64,000 bases of DNA from Helicoverpa zea (Eukaryota; Arthropoda; Insecta; Lepidoptera; Noctuidae), in assembly GCF_022581195.2 (NCBI RefSeq), contig NC_061454.1, forward strand, positions 7,254,001 to 7,318,000, read 5' to 3'. The translations under genes and the position numbers were made by a program. Positions 9,861-21,250 of the stretch are shown here, one piece after another; within the stretch, counting starts at the first letter, position 1; every line of letters begins with the position of its first letter. A model generated the notes under the pieces. That model saw nothing but the letters and a program-made list of their open reading frames with translations. It had not been told where the DNA came from and searched no databases.

Positions 9861-12800
9861 TTATTACGGGAGTGAAAGACGACTTTACTGCCTGAGAAAA
9901 AGTCATGTACCTACTCAATTATAGAATTATGAATTTCATAAAGAAAAACATTTTGGACAAAGGACGATGCCTAAAAACGTCCCCACCCAACAAACTTGAA
10001 GTTAACTGATTATTAAGGAAACTAAAATGTCGTATATTTCCAAAACCCCGTAAATTTGGAATATGTCACCATAATAAGAAATGATCTATAGATTGAGGCG
10101 CATCCGATGACGCTTAGTTCAACTCTGTTGGAGTGTACTTTAACCTAGAATTATTTATTCATATTGAGTAAATCCGCGAAACCGAAACTGTCATGGACTT
10201 TTGTACAACAATGGAAATTAATTTAAACTTTTCTGAGGTATCAAGCCACCATTTTGTTTCTACACATAACATAAGCCGGCTCAGCTGTACAGATACTTTT
10301 ATAGTTAAGAGCGGGGAACGGGGAAATCTTCAGAATCCTTCTAGATATTTACAGGGTTTTAGTGCCATATTTCTTTTTCTTGCTCGATTAAAACAAAAGA
10401 CCCAAGATTTTATTTCTTTTAACAATTTTAGGAAACATTGTGGTATCAAATATGTGTTATAAAATGGGTAGACATAAAAAAGTGTTGCCTGTGCGAAATA
10501 AAAGAAATAAATCTATAGAAAATAAATTAACTTTTCGTTTGTCATACAATATAGTTAGAAAAATGGAAGGGCTCGGCGGAATCAATGCTTTTATGCACCA
10601 TGACGTATTTTAGTGTGTCAATTAGAGTAGTGTGTACCGACGGCCCAGCGTGAAGTGACGGCGCGCGCGGCGGGCGCAGTAGGGCTCCGCCACCCCCTGC
10701 CCTCTGCTCATTGCGTATTCAGACAAATTGATCGTGTTGTTTTCGAACAAAAATCATTTCGCACATGTTTGATCCCGACGTTTTGTTTCCGCGTGCATAT
10801 GTTTTCCCTACAATTCCACTCAAAATGTGCACCGTGTTTTTATCCTGCTGAGATATTTTCATATTATGTCAAAAATAAAAAAATAAACACGCTCTTTAAG
10901 TAACCATCAGTCATTAGGAACGCCATTAATATACATGATATCAATATGGCTCTGCACTGAAATCAAGATAAATAATGATAATAGGTATAAGGCTTTTTCA
11001 GGTTTTTCAAGATTTTGCGACCAAATCTAACAACCCATATGGTGAAGAAAATGCTCATCAAACACAAGAAACGTAGTCTTTGCAATAAGTGTTCTATCTT
11101 AACAGTAGACTAGGCTGTCCTTTACTTAACTACCTGCAAAAATTCTTAACACCATTTCGTGTCAAAGAGTAATTATTTCTTCTGCGAATTTTATTACGGC
11201 AATAACAAAAGGTTCGCACAAAAAATGTTATTATAGCTTACAAGTATAGACGAAAAAGCAATTATGAATTTGTCCATAGTCGCTACTTTTAGTATGGAAG
11301 CTACCTGCTGCGCTGCTCTATAATTACACCGTGAGTGACATTTCCAAAGCTTTTGTAAACGATAACGCGGAAGCTGCTACGAAAACTTAAAAAACTAAGT
11401 CAGTATTGTTGCATTAATGCATTTGGGAGTAAATATTGAGGAGGCACAAAGCGGGCTCCGACAACCCTTAAATATACTCCGCGGGGTGCCATTAGAGCGG
11501 CTCAAAGAGTTGGGTGTGCCCACGGAACTGCGAGGACCGACTTTGTAAATCTAATTAAAATATCAATATGTTCACTGGAGTCCGCGTTGACAATTTGATT
11601 TCACGCCTTATGCCCTCGCTACCCTGCAATGCAACGATATTAAATATTAATACATTGTTACTAGACGGCATTGTTTTTTATTAATTTTAATCCACGATTT
11701 CTTTATAAAATGGTTAAGTGAGTAAAGTAAGTTGGCAAATACGGTATCTACGCCTATGCTCGACGGGTGAGTGGCTATTCCTTGTAAAAATTTACAAAAC
11801 GAGAATTCTACGAATGAGCATCAATTATCCTACTGACATGATACTTTTGAATACAATAAAGTCAACGACTCCTCCATGAAACTGTCATATATTTCTTTGA
11901 GCGGCGTGCAACGCTCCAAACTGTCGACGCGTGAATCGTAATCAATACGAGCTGCCCGGTTTTTTTCTATCTAAAAGTTCAGGTAGCAATACAAACAACA
12001 ATAAAAACGTGACATATCAATCGCCCTTTTTTCTGTCAATGTCGCAAATTCGCACAAATCAAACATTGAAGTGTTAAAAATTTCTGGTCACAAAGGGCTT
12101 TTAAAGTTGGGTGACAGGGAGCGAGCAGGAGCTTTGTCACACGGAATCATTAGTTAGCAAATGTCAAGCCCAAATCCGCTTCTTTTATTGCACAAACAGC
12201 CTTACAAGACGTTAAGTCAAACAAGTAGGTAAACAACTGGCTAGCTAAACCGTGATTTATGTTTCTGTTAATATTTATCTTAAATAGTTTATTTGTATTT
12301 CACCTGTTACTGTTTCTTTCTTGTTTCTTCCGAATATTTTAGTTGTAGATCTTAAGTCATATAACATTCAATATGGTGCCATATTATAATATGTAATTAT
12401 CATTGAGTTCGAAATAGTTTATCATAAACGGACCGTAAGAAACAACTGTTACAAAGCACGGCTGGCGCAATATTTCATCGCGTCGTTTCGGCAAAAACGT
12501 AACCCTTTTTTTGTTTTCTATTACAATTGTCACCCTTTCACTGCCATTTCAATTAAATAATGTCTGGTCATTTGGACCGGGCGGGAGTTCTGCGCAGGAC
12601 TGGCAGTGTTGCGCAGTGTCGTGTTCGCGCCTCCCTTAACCCTCGGCGCAAAGTGCGCGTCATCCTGCAAGCACATTAATCACTCCTATTATTAAACTTG
12701 TTATTGTGTTCATTTGAAGATAACGTTTTATAAACGGTGCCGTCCGTTCATAACAAAATAAGCTTTATGTAATAACGTGTAAGTGAATTCTTTCGTAAAA

Positions 12801-13694
12801 AAAACCGTTGATTAATGATATTTTACGCTCTAATCGATAACAACAAATCCGATTAAAGTTATAGGATAGTTTTTTGTATTTATGACAAGTAATAAAAACG
12901 TTATGTTTGTACTTATATATGAAAACCTGTTTTTAATTTCCCAGAATGTTTTTAGCCATGCGGTAAAACCCGTAAGATCGTGTGACTAGAGAAATCTCAA
13001 GTCCGTTGCCGAGCAACTGATTCTGTTTACTGTACGGTCTGTGGCACGACTAGCTACTGCTACAACACAGGTGTGTCTGCGTTGCGCCGAAATAGTCAGT
13101 CACGTTGAGGTATTTCCGATCGTTGCTTGACGTAACCGAGTGCTATGCCGAGGCCTGGCGGAGGCTTGGCGCGCCGTCTATTTCTTAGAACCACGTAAAG
13201 TCCAGCGTACCGCCGCGCGCCGTTTTCTTGAGAGTTTTCCTTATTTACTTATGTTATTTAAAGAATACGAGTATACTCTAATGAATACTTGTTATAATAG
13301 TGTTATCACAATCATACTTCAGAATGAAATTCACGCTGCTTTCTATGTAAACTTTGTTTTGCACTGCATCAGCCTTACACATTGTTGTTCTTTAGATCCG
13401 AGAGAGATATGGAGAAAATTAAGTACTAAAGTAGGTACCTATTAATAGGCAGAAAATTTCTCGGCATTGAACTCGAATTGTTATATACCTACTTAGCTCA
13501 AGAAGAGTTAGCAGTTGTTGGCTTATTACGTATAATATATATTAACGTTAAGTTTAGCTGTCCTCCACTTTCCACCTACTTATCTGCATACAAAAGATCA
13601 CCAATGGCTCCGCCGCTTTACCATAAAAGTTACTTAATGACATAAAGCATTACAGCCGTTTAGAATAGGTTTTAACCGATCGAAAGTGTGCCAT
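9861..13694. other. Gene-poor tract with scattered CpG-rich patches
   Basis: No conserved coding exon was recognised. CpG-rich patches at about 10,620-10,700, 11,440-11,550 and 12,570-12,660 stand out from AT-rich DNA and could be regulatory DNA or non-coding 5' exons. No transcript signal can be proven from sequence alone. Confidence 0.35.
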
Positions 13695-13696
13695 CA

Positions 13697-14078
13697 GGGG
13701 CCCGATTCTCCTAAGTTAATAATGTCAAAATCGAATAGAAATTTAATCGGAATATGATCGCAATAGCAGTTTTAACCATATCGAGCATTCTGCTACTAAT
13801 AAAAGACCAATCGTATTCGATTGACATTTTATTGGTGTGCGATTGGTCTGCTATTTTGGTGATTTTGGTCTATACGGTAGTTTACTGTACAATCATTTTG
13901 CAATCGTAAATCATTTGCAGACAAAATGATTCATTATTGAATAACAGAAAAGGATAAAAACGTTTATTTCAAAGAAAAAATAGCGGAATGCCACATACGC
14001 TTCAATCGTAATCGAGTCGGGATTGGATCTCAGTCGAATCGAGTCGAACGTGAAGTAATATAAGGAGAATCGGGCCCC
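13697..14078 (+). mobile_element. GGGGCCCGATTCTCC MITE, copy 1
   Basis: Inverted termini GGGGCCCGATTCTCCT and AGGAGAATCGGGCCCC enclose about 380 bases without an ORF. The internal sequence is nearly identical to 16253-16639 and to the reverse complement of 26815-27211. Terminal CAGGGG suggests hAT, but no 8-bp duplication is visible, so the superfamily is open. Confidence 0.75.
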
Positions 14079-14080
14079 TG

Positions 14081-15520
14081 AAAATATCATTTGGAAGCAA
14101 AATCTAATCTGGCCTTTGGAATCATAAACATAACTTTCAAGCTTCGACTTTACACACTGTATGTGAGTCAGTCTTGGTAGTAAGCGAACCCAACCGGAAC
14201 ATAACCAGTTGTGCTAAGCCTTGTCCAATTATGTTAATAGCTCAATAGTACTGGGATTTTACGATAATTATTCAATACACACACAAGATATTGACCGCGG
14301 AATAGGGGATTTTTGACGGCGACGTATCATTGACACGTTCATGTTATCATCATGTTTGATCATCGATTTTTATGCTGTCGTGTGGCAAATAAAATCTATT
14401 TATATTGTTTTCCACTACATTTTAATTCCAGTTGTTTTTTATAAGATGGACTAACATTATATGGTGTAATAAAAACCGGCATTTTTTCATAAAAGGCTTT
14501 CGCAGTCCACCAATATTATTAGGTAATCATTATGTGTAGCTTTCGAAGTTTAGAGTGAAGTCTTATAGAATCACACTGCAGTGCTTGACCTATCTTAAAA
14601 CATATCGCGCTGGAAATACCCATAGCACCTATTTAGACAATATCTATTTTAAGATTAAATCGGGTAGTTATAACGTAGTTCGTATAATATGAATAGATAG
14701 ATAAAGTTATCATGTGAACAGTTATGTAGATATAAATATAGCTGGTATTCCCCCGGTGCAGGTATTTCCGGAGCCTGAGAGTTCGAATACCCAGTTAGCA
14801 CTTACGAGTTAGTTGTTATACAATCACGCGCTGTAGATTGTAACAGTTTTATAATTCGCAATGTGAAGATACATTAATGGTTACAGTTAGACTTCCATAC
14901 TGATCATGTAGCACAGCACAGTAGATGTGGGATGGTATTTTGGTACTTAGTCATATGCACTAAAATATCGTTTACATTTTCTTGGGATCATATTATTTAG
15001 GTACCTATCTGCTATGTTTAAAGAAATACTATGGCCCACTTATGCCGAATTTATTTTATAATCCCTTATTGTACCATCTAATATAGTACGTAATTAAAAT
15101 TCAGGCTTATTGGTTTTTTATTGTTCAATCATTTTAGGCGTCATGCATGATAAGGCTTGCTTTACGAGATCATTGACATACAATAGCTCATGTCAATGGC
15201 ACAATGAATAAGTTACCTACTTATGGACAAGGACACGCCATGCAGGGAATTCCAAAACACGAATAAGGTATGTATGTAATAGTATGTACCGCGTGCTCGA
15301 TGGCCACACAACTGTTGGTCGGCGTGGTGAACGTATTCACTTTCACGACATTTAATCAAATATCAAACACCTTTTTCCTTAAAGCAAAACTAAATTATCC
15401 CACGGCACTGCTTGCGCCGATGAAGCCTTTATTCTTAGATAATTTTCGTTTACCTAAATTTAATTATAGCTTCATTTATTAATAACGTTAAAGCTATTTT
15501 AAAGTTTTAATTTTAATATC
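14081..15520. other. Non-coding stretch, nothing recognised
   Basis: The sequence is AT-rich without domain-bearing ORFs. Confidence 0.4.
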
Positions 15521-15536
15521 GTAAGCGATGTGAGAT

Positions 15537-15825
15537 GTGTTTGTATGTACTTTCTAAGTATATCTTAGACACCATTGGCTGTGTTTCGGATGGCACGTTA
15601 AACTGTAGGTCCCGGCTGTCATTGAACATCCTTGGCAGTCGTTACGGGGTAGTCAGAAGCCAGTAAGTCTGACACCAGTCTAACCAAGGGGTATCGGGTT
15701 GCCCGGGATACTGGGTTGAGGAGGTCAGATAGGCAGTCGCTTCTTGTAAAGCACTGGTACTCAGCTGAATCCGGTTAGACTGGAAGCCGACCCCAACATG
15801 ATTGGGAAAAGGCTCGGAGGATGAT
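15537..15825 (+). mobile_element. 5'-truncated LINE/SINE-like retroposon with 16-bp target duplication
   Basis: The body contains 'tgtttcggatggcacgttaa', 'ggtcccggctgtcattgaac', 'ccaaggggtatcgggttgcc' and 'ggaagccgaccccaacatg'. It ends in GGATGAT(G), a retroposon tail that is common in noctuid moths. It is bracketed by a perfect 16-bp direct repeat GTAAGCGATGTGAGAT (15521-15536 and 15826-15841). The perfect duplication implies a fairly recent insertion. Confidence 0.75.
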
Positions 15826-16252
15826 GTAAGCGATGTGAGATAAGAGTCAAATAACCTGAAAAAATATGCAAAAAGTACGAATGTTTATTAGAAAATTTAG
15901 AGTTTTATTTAAAAATATAAAAAAAAAATTAAAACACTTTTCCTTTCTCATTCTTAATTTCAAGAAAAAAGAGAAATGAAATGATAAACGAACAGAGTAT
16001 TATTCAGATCTTGCTATGCAATATAATGTATTAGCAGATAATGTATTCATCTCAATGCGGATCATAAAACAAGTTATTGGGACATTGGATATAAGAAATA
16101 GATTTTGAGTCACATTTCTAGCTACTGCCTACTTGTTTGATGTAATATATTAGTATTTGAACAAAAAATCCAAGGAACTCCCCGAGGTCGTCACGTCATA
16201 TCGAACAATCGATGACGGCAAGATGTCGACGTAAACGGAACTACGAGAACCA

Positions 16253-16639
16253 GGGGCCCGATTCTCCTAAGTTAATAATGTCAAAATCGAATAGAAATCG
16301 AATTGCAATATGATCGTAATAGCAGTTTTAACCATATCGGGCATTCTGCTACTAATAAAAGACCAATCGTATTCGATTGACATTTGATTGGTGTGCGATT
16401 GGTCTGCTATGTTGGTGATTTTGGTCTATACGGTAGTTTGCTGTACAATCATTTTGCAATCGTAAATCATTTGCAGACAAAATGATTCATTATTGGATGA
16501 CAGAAAAGGATAAAAACGTTTATTTCAAAGAAAAAATAGCGGAATGCCACATACGCGTCAATCGTAATCGAGTCGTGATCGGATCGTAGTCGAATGTGAA
16601 TCGTATGTTGCTTAAGTAAAATTAGGAGAATCGGGCCCC
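16253..16639 (+). mobile_element. GGGGCCCGATTCTCC MITE, copy 2
   Basis: This is the second direct copy of the family at 13697-14078, with the same inverted termini and almost the same interior. It lies 2.2 kb downstream of copy 1. It encodes no protein. Confidence 0.75.
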
Positions 16640-17547
16640 AGTTGTGCCATCTAATCGTACTAGACATTAGTATTCAACTCGACCGAGCTATGACTCACGC
16701 AGACCTACATGCACACCATCACACTTACATGGAGAAACGTAACATTATTGATTAAGTACCTAAAGGCACAAGTATTTATTTTCCCTAAAAGCGTTGAATA
16801 ACAATTTAAGGAAAACATGTCAAAAATATTAACAACGAAACGAAAACAAAAATAAAAGTGAAAGTTTGTTCAATAAGTAACATTTGTGCATTCAACGCTG
16901 TTACGTGTTGGCACTGTTGGCAGGTATCCAGAAAGAAAACAATTGCTAAAAGGTACCGTTGCACCCTCATTATAAAATAATAATAGTTGAAAGTTACACG
17001 CCCATAAAACAATAGTCGGCATAAAAGCGGAGCCGGTCGGAATCGTCCGGCCCCGTCAGTAACTATGTCTGCAGTTTACACGTTTACAGTTCTAAATTTA
17101 ACAAAGGCTAATTTTGTTGCATTTTATTACTTTGAAATAGGATCAGGACCCATTAGGGCACTTTTTGCCACGCCTTTTATTAGGGTGTCGTCCGAAGGCC
17201 GCGCGGCGAAAGACAAAGCATTGACCGGAATTGCTCGCATAAACAACGTCTGACGGCTTCTTTGCCGGTTTACGACCGTCCACGAGCGCTGGTTTGCAGT
17301 GGGCCCGCTTTAATGGAACATCATTTCGGAATTTGCACATGTATGCCTCGTAAAGTTAATGCGTTAAATACTAAATCAGAAGGATGTGTGTACAAGATTT
17401 AATTAGATTATTTTGAAATGTTATTATGACATGGTATAGGTACCACAGTTCTCAGAAAATAATACATTACTTTCAATATTTTTTAAGCATTATGATTTCT
17501 GTTAGAATAAAAAAAAATACATAAAAAACCTTTGAACATTACCTATA
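16640..17547. other. Non-coding stretch, nothing recognised
   Basis: Small ORFs are present without protein signatures. A moderately GC-rich patch lies at about 17,150-17,330. Confidence 0.35.
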
Positions 17548-17716
17548 GCAATCAGACTTACGGTAGTTAGAAGCTAGAAAGTCTGACATCCAGTCCCACA
17601 GGGATGCCCAGGTAATTCGAAGAAATCAGACGAGCAGTCGCTACTGGTACTCAGCTGAATTCCATATCCAGTAAGGCTGGAAACTGACCCCAACATTGCT
17701 GGGAAAAGTCTAGACA
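17548..17716 (+). mobile_element. Diverged fragment of the 15.5-kb retroposon family
   Basis: Segments such as 'gtctgacatccagtc', 'cgagcagtcgct', 'actggtactcagctgaat' and 'ctgaccccaacat' follow the same order as in 15537-15825, but with many changes and gaps. It is an old, degraded copy. Confidence 0.5.
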
Positions 17717-18326
17717 AGTGATAATACTGTGGATGGTTAATAATTTCAGTGACAATTTTCTTCAAACTAAGAGAGCAAAACACACAACAATATGTTCCAA
17801 AACAAAATTAGTAAAGAAATTAAGGAACAAAAACGTTTAGGGAAGGGTGGCAGTAAAATAAAAGATTGTAACAAATGACTCAACTGCCCGAACGCGCCTC
17901 ACATTAAAATACATGTTAATGGGAACACGTTGTAACCCTTTTCTTTATTGTGTACTTTTTGTTTTATTCAGGGGTCAATGCGTGCTTTTTGCTCTACAAC
18001 TATGAAAAGGTTTATGAATCAATTAATTAAATGTCTCCACGGTCATTGTCACTGTGTAAATATGTAAATTAGTCAGCAAGTAACAATGCTGTGATTTATT
18101 GGCCATGGTCATAAAAAGCTTGTACCAGTATCCGAGGTGAGAAATACGGAACAGTTGTTCTCTTCAATAATTCGCGTTCACAATAACAAAACAGGATTAG
18201 GTACAACCAAAACCGACCAAGCTGAGCATGAATGCCGCATGAAGTTTTAATGAAAATTCCAGAAGTATAAAAAAACTAAACTTAAAACTTACAAATCGAT
18301 TTCAGAAGAAGAAACAACGACTTTTA

Positions 18327-18759
18327 AGGTGAGTATAGACTACAACATTTTCTGAAGCATTTCTGTGTAATGTAACGTTCTTGCGAATGGTACAATACAG
18401 ACAAAAGCTCGGTTTCCAAAGCATTTCCAAGTAATGTAACGTTCTTGCGAATGCTCGGCGTTATGTTACGGGTAAATGCTCACAGCGAGTGTGCATTTAC
18501 CAACATATCGTTGTACCTTGCGTTCATTCTTTTTTGAAATATTCTGCCTACAAGTTGCGTGTGCTGCGTTTAGCGTCGTGGCTCGACGAAATGTTACACC
18601 AACATGCTCGACGAAATGTTATACCAATATACTCGTTGGTTTGTAACAAAGAGGCGAGCGTGCTCGATGTTTAGTTCGTAAAAGGATGATACACAAGAAC
18701 ATTATCATGGAGCGGCTTGTTGTTCTGATAGAAGTAAATGTTGTAGTCTATACTCACCT
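18327..18759. mobile_element. PIF/Harbinger-like MITE, 433 bp, TTA target duplication
   Basis: Inverted termini AGGTGAGTATAGACTACAAC and GTTGTAGTCTATACTCACCT are perfect over at least 20 bases and are flanked by TTA on both sides (18324-18326 and 18760-18762). The interior carries two short tandem duplications: 'taatgtaacgttcttgcg' occurs twice near 18368-18450, and 'ctcgacgaaatgtta' occurs twice near 18573-18625. It encodes no transposase. Confidence 0.8.
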
Positions 18760-18762
18760 TTA

Positions 18763-20006
18763 GATTTAAGTTGTAATCAGCCTTATATTCCCAGTAATCA
18801 AGTTTCGATTCTTGATAGATAACAGACAGATGTCAGTGTCAACATTAACATAGTGTTTACATAGTTTGTAAGTTATAAAAACAGAAAATTCTTTCTACGC
18901 TGAACAAAAGCAGCATATCTCTAAAAAGCAAAACATTAAATCGAATCCACTTATCTAAAAGGATGTGGTTTACGTCGCCTTATCACGTTAACAACACGAC
19001 AGAAGCGTACTAGGTTATTATGGCAATACTAACTGTAGAGCAAGCCGAGCAGTTTATGAAAAAACGAAAATTCGGCAAGTATGGCTTGCATAAAATTTCC
19101 CTATAAATATTTTAAATGTGATTAATTAATGAACCCGGACCCTGTTTAGCAATCAAAGAAAATTGATTTTTTAAATTCCAAAAAAATATATTTGTATGTG
19201 TGTTTTTGAACATGAACAATTTTTAAGGAATAAGAAACGTGAACATTGCATGGAGATTTGATTGGTTCCTTAAGAAATGGGACATTTTTTGCTGATTATC
19301 TTCAGGTTATGAATAAATTAATAATTTGATATCATTTAACTTGAACGCACCTGCCACACACACATGCCGTTGTACCAAGACTAAAAACAATTGGAACACA
19401 ATAAAATAATTTGATCAGAACGACATTCTTGGCTATTAGTTTTTATAAGTGATTCACGTTGGAAGACAAAGAAACTTATCTACGGCAGTTCTGAAGCTGA
19501 CATTTTTACCAAGCTAAAGGGCCAGGGACACATTTGTAGGAACCGTACCACTTATTAAACTAAAAAGCGCCAAAAAATTCGTCCCCATCGCTGTCGACCA
19601 ACTAACCAACTTGCCAACCCTTTGCCGAAGCGTTTTGGCTACGAGAACCCGTCAACCAGTCGCCTATCAGACCATACGATCCGACGGTTTCAAACCCAAA
19701 CTCTTCGAAAATATATTTAGTTACCGATAAGGCCACTATATTTTCGCCACTTGACGTTTTTTGAATCCGTTTCACGGCCGCATCAGCACAGCACGCAGAA
19801 CCTGTAACAATAAGAAGCAACTTTGTTTTAAATTATCTAATACTACATTTTATCTGGATACGGGATGAAGTTCCCACGGGATGCTCGTGGAACCACAGCT
19901 TGTTACAATTAATTTTGAAAGATATTTGGCTACCGAAACGTAGTATTCCTGAATTGGTGTCCCATATTTTAGCTTTCTGTTTCTTGTTCTTATGCCACTG
20001 ACTGCT
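18763..20006. other. Non-coding stretch with one weak candidate exon
   Basis: The sequence is mostly AT-rich and unrecognised. The minus-strand ORF at 19602-19820 is preceded by a good splice acceptor and is listed separately. Confidence 0.35.
19602..19805 (-). other. Candidate terminal exon of an unidentified minus-strand gene
   Basis: On the minus strand a pyrimidine-rich stretch ending in TTATTGTTACAG is followed by an open frame of about 67 residues. It includes S-A-C-C-A-D-A-A-V-K and E-E-F-G-F-E-T-V-G-S-Y-G, then a stop. Composition is more protein-like than neighbouring ORFs. I do not recognise the protein, and no 5' exon could be paired with it. It could equally be a decayed exon or chance. 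Confidence 0.25.
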
Positions 20007-20020
20007 TATTCTTACGCATG

Positions 20021-20363
20021 ACTGCCTTGTTGGTCTAGTGATCGCAAGCGCGGCTGCTGTGCCAGAGGTCTCGGGTTCGATTCCCGGGTCGGGCCGAAAT
20101 CGCTTTGTGGGTTTTCTTAAACTTTCACAAAGCAGCCCGTAGTCTGGAAGTTGGTCATTGATTCACCCGTGCATCGGAGAGAACGTAAATGTCGCACGTG
20201 CATGCACGTGATTGCCGTCCCATCGGGTTATGAGAGTAAAGGAATAGGGTGTGCACCAGTGTCTGCGTAAATGCTCGTGCACTATAATATGTCCTACGCA
20301 GCTGGCTCATCTCCTTAGATGAGAACAGCCGCCGTGGCCGAAATCGGCCGTGGACACCATTAT
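20021..20363 (+). mobile_element. tRNA-derived SINE with 14-bp target duplication
   Basis: The 5' head contains an RNA polymerase III A box (TGGTCTAGTG, 20031-20040) and B box (GGTTCGATTCC, 20074-20084), followed by a non-tRNA body and an ATT-rich 3' end. A perfect 14-bp repeat TATTCTTACGCATG flanks it (20007-20020 and 20364-20377). Spacing and sequence fit the tRNA-headed SINEs of Lepidoptera. It is not a functional tRNA gene, because no acceptor stem closes after the B box. Confidence 0.8.
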
Positions 20364-21024
20364 TATTCTTACGCATGTAAGAAGAAAATGCACTTTGAAA
20401 CAGAAATAATACAGATTATTAAAATACACTGTAACTCCTACCTCCTATCTTATTGATTAATTTCTTGGTCGTTACGCTTTCAAGTAAAACCGCTGAACCT
20501 ACTGAAATAATAATGAGTGTCAGGCGAAATCAGTTACCTATTGGAACTGATTATACGCTAGTATAAAACCGGCTCGGAAAGCGAGTGAAACCGCGAAAAT
20601 TGATGGTATAATTTTCTCTATTGAATGTAGGCACCTACCAAAAGCTAAATCTCAATTCACAATTTCAGTTTAGTTAACATTGTGTTATCTGCTTCTACCT
20701 CGACGATGTTAAAACTGGTGGGCGTGAGAATAATTTTGTGGGAACTACGTTATCAACAACATATTTTTATAGTATTTATAAACATTTAATTTCATACAGT
20801 TAGAGCAATCTAGTTGAATGCGTCGGGGGTTAACAAATAAGGAGGTGATTGTCAAATCATATTTTTTGGATGTCTGTTACTCAAAAGGTATTTGAAGTGA
20901 CTTGGAAAGTACTTTTAATAATTGGAAACGGTATGCTTCCAAAGCCATAATCTGATTTATAATCTAAACCCGGCAACTATCTAGTGAGCAAATACCTACA
21001 CTTGAAAATTGAGGAAAATTTTAC

Positions 21025-21250
21025 AACAAAACAGTGAAGGTTTAGAGATCATCTGATGATGGAGACGACAGAGAGTCGAAATAACTCCTGCAAGGTACAT
21101 TATTCGACGAGGACTTTAGACTAAGTCGAGGTTTTGTTGCCACCGCTAGCTCGGACAAACAACACGAAGTACAGCTATACCCTAGACACCTTTCTGTTTT
21201 GGCTAAGTAATTTGTTATGATGAGAACTTGACGATATTATTTCAGTAGAT
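21025..21250 (+). repeat. Diverged partial copy of the foldback repeat
   Basis: The segment 'cagtgaaggtttagagatca', 'tctgatgatggagac' and the following 'gagagtcga' echo the internal blocks of the element at 6997-7768. The terminal hairpin and ends are lost. Confidence 0.4.

Noticed and set aside
20021..20095. Functional tRNA gene
   Set aside because: A and B boxes are present, but no acceptor stem can be closed and the sequence continues into a SINE body with a flanking target duplication.
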